From Strix aluco (taxonomy: Eukaryota > Chordata > Aves > Strigiformes > Strigidae), in the NCBI RefSeq assembly GCF_031877795.1, contig NC_133935.1, forward strand, positions 79,749,248 to 79,813,247: DNA of 64,000 bases, given 5' to 3'. The translations under genes were made by a program, and so were the position numbers. Positions 62,995-64,000 of the stretch are shown piece by piece; the stretch's first letter is position 1, and every line of letters starts with the position of its first letter. Under the pieces are notes generated by a model, which worked only from the letters and a program-made list of their open reading frames with translations, did no database searches and was not told the DNA's origin.

Positions 62995-64000
62995 CTGTGG
63001 GGTTGGACAAAGAAGAATGCAATAGGTGAGTTTTACTGGCAAAACCAGAACATGGGTCAGTGCTATACTGAGGTGGAGAAAAGGCTCAGCTGGCACACGG
63101 CATGCCCCATCTCTCAGATGCCAGCACACGGTGGGGCATGTGCAGGTGGGACAGATACCAGGAGATCCTTTCAATGTCCGAGTTCTGCTCTATAGTACCT
63201 ATATCACTGACATTTCAGCGTGCAGTAGGAAAAGATATATGCTGTACAGATGAAAGGACAGACAGTAGCACTCATCACACCACACTGCAATAAGTTAGAC
63301 TACACTGTCCAAGGAAGGGTAGCTATTTAGTGTCACAATTCCCACTCATTTTTTAACTGCTCTTCTTGAGGTACCTGTAATGCACCCAATATACCAGTGT
63401 GCTTGTATATATCTGGAGTGCTGAGGCACTGTTACACTGAGAATAAATACTACTACTGATTTTTAAAGTCAAATGCTGTGATTCTGATCTTCTTCAAATG
63501 GGTTTTACAAAAGGAAGTGGATCCTGGCTTTGACTCACAGAGATGTGATTAAAAGCACCCAATGACATTAGATGAATACAACCAAGTACAAGTCTTTTAT
63601 TGTTAAGATCCGTGAAGAAGAACTTTAAAAAAAAAAAAAAGGGAAAAAAAGCAAAGAAAAGAATGAGATTGCAAGTGAGAGCTGAAGTCTGTCAGCGTGG
63701 AACTGTAATTTCATTTACAAATGGAAATATTTCAAAAAATACAGCACAATCTCACATGTTAAAAATATGGTGCACCTTAGAGTAATAACACTGTCAGGTA
63801 AATTACATATCTGGTGATCTGAAAATGATTTCCAAAATAACTTAAGTCAAAAAAAAGTATACCCCCTCCCCCTCAAAAAAAAAGCAGGATGGGGCACTGG
63901 GCACCTAATTATTTTTGCAGCTGGGAAACATAGAAAGTAAGTGATTTGCCAAAGACCATATAAAGATTAGTAGCAGAGGTGGAAGTAGAAAGCAGAGCCC
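62995..64000 (-). other. SEMA3D last intron (3' part)
   Basis: Sequence upstream of the last-exon acceptor. The acceptor has a pyrimidine-rich stretch and CAG at 62995-62997. No further semaphorin exon is visible up to the window edge, so the donor lies beyond 64000. The intron holds A-rich runs near 63626-63660 and a SINE-like fragment at its far end (63915-64000). Open frames within it, for example the extension of the exon frame up to 63174, are intronic read-through. Confidence 0.75.
63915..64000 (+). repeat. Ancient SINE-like fragment, cut by window end
   Basis: TGCAGCTGGGAAACATAGAA, AGTAAGTGATTTGCCAAAGA and AGCAGAGGTGGAAGTAGAAA follow the pattern GGGGAAACTGAGGCACAGA..AAGTGATTTGCC..GGCAGAG.TGGGAATAGAACCC. 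It lies in the SEMA3D intron and runs to the edge of the window. Confidence 0.5.

Noticed and set aside
62995-63174. Extension of the SEMA3D frame upstream to an ATG at 63174
   Set aside because: The acceptor at 62995-62997 and the loss of semaphorin similarity upstream show that the extra 60 codons are intronic read-through.
62545-63293. Plus-strand frames across the SEMA3D exon
   Set aside because: They are antisense shadows of the exon; no motif and no splice logic on that strand.

Overview
The window looks like avian nuclear DNA. It is AT-rich and CpG-poor. It holds CR1-type LINE fragments, including a 2.7 kb piece with recognisable endonuclease and reverse-transcriptase motifs, and a complete solo LTR of the ERVL type common in birds. 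The only host coding sequence I can support is a single vertebrate exon. There is no sign of bacterial-style organisation: no operons, no ribosome-binding sites and no CRISPR array.

The one confident host gene part is the last coding exon of a class 3 semaphorin, best matched to SEMA3D, on the minus strand at 62581-62994. Transcription runs right to left. Positions 62995-64000 are therefore the preceding intron, positions just below 62581 are 3' UTR, and most of 1-61480 is intergenic sequence downstream of the gene. In other amniotes SEMA3D lies next to SEMA3A across a large gene desert, and the near-absence of genes here fits that, though SEMA3A itself is not in the window.

Layout: 1-4180, unassigned AT-rich DNA. 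4185-6890, a 5'-truncated, frameshifted CR1 LINE on the plus strand. 6890-19410, mostly unassigned DNA with an ERV-like repeat (10260-10735), a CR1 3' tail (10787-10845) and poly(A) tracts. 19417-19575, a long (CCTT)n array. 24562-24777, a reverse-oriented CR1 3' end. 29390-44010, mostly unassigned DNA carrying several degenerate copies of an imperfect-palindrome repeat and SINE-like fragments. 52377-52816, the solo LTR with its target-site duplication. 54137-54318, a long (CTTT)n array. 56925-57130, an A+C-rich tract with G-quadruplex potential on the minus strand. 61480-63000, the SEMA3D 3' end.

No new biological system is evident. The observations most worth checking are the cleanly delimited solo LTR, the dispersed palindromic repeat family, the two long pyrimidine arrays, the G4-prone A/C tract, and the short terminal tail of the semaphorin exon. 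Repeat family assignments rest on remembered consensus patterns, not on a database search.
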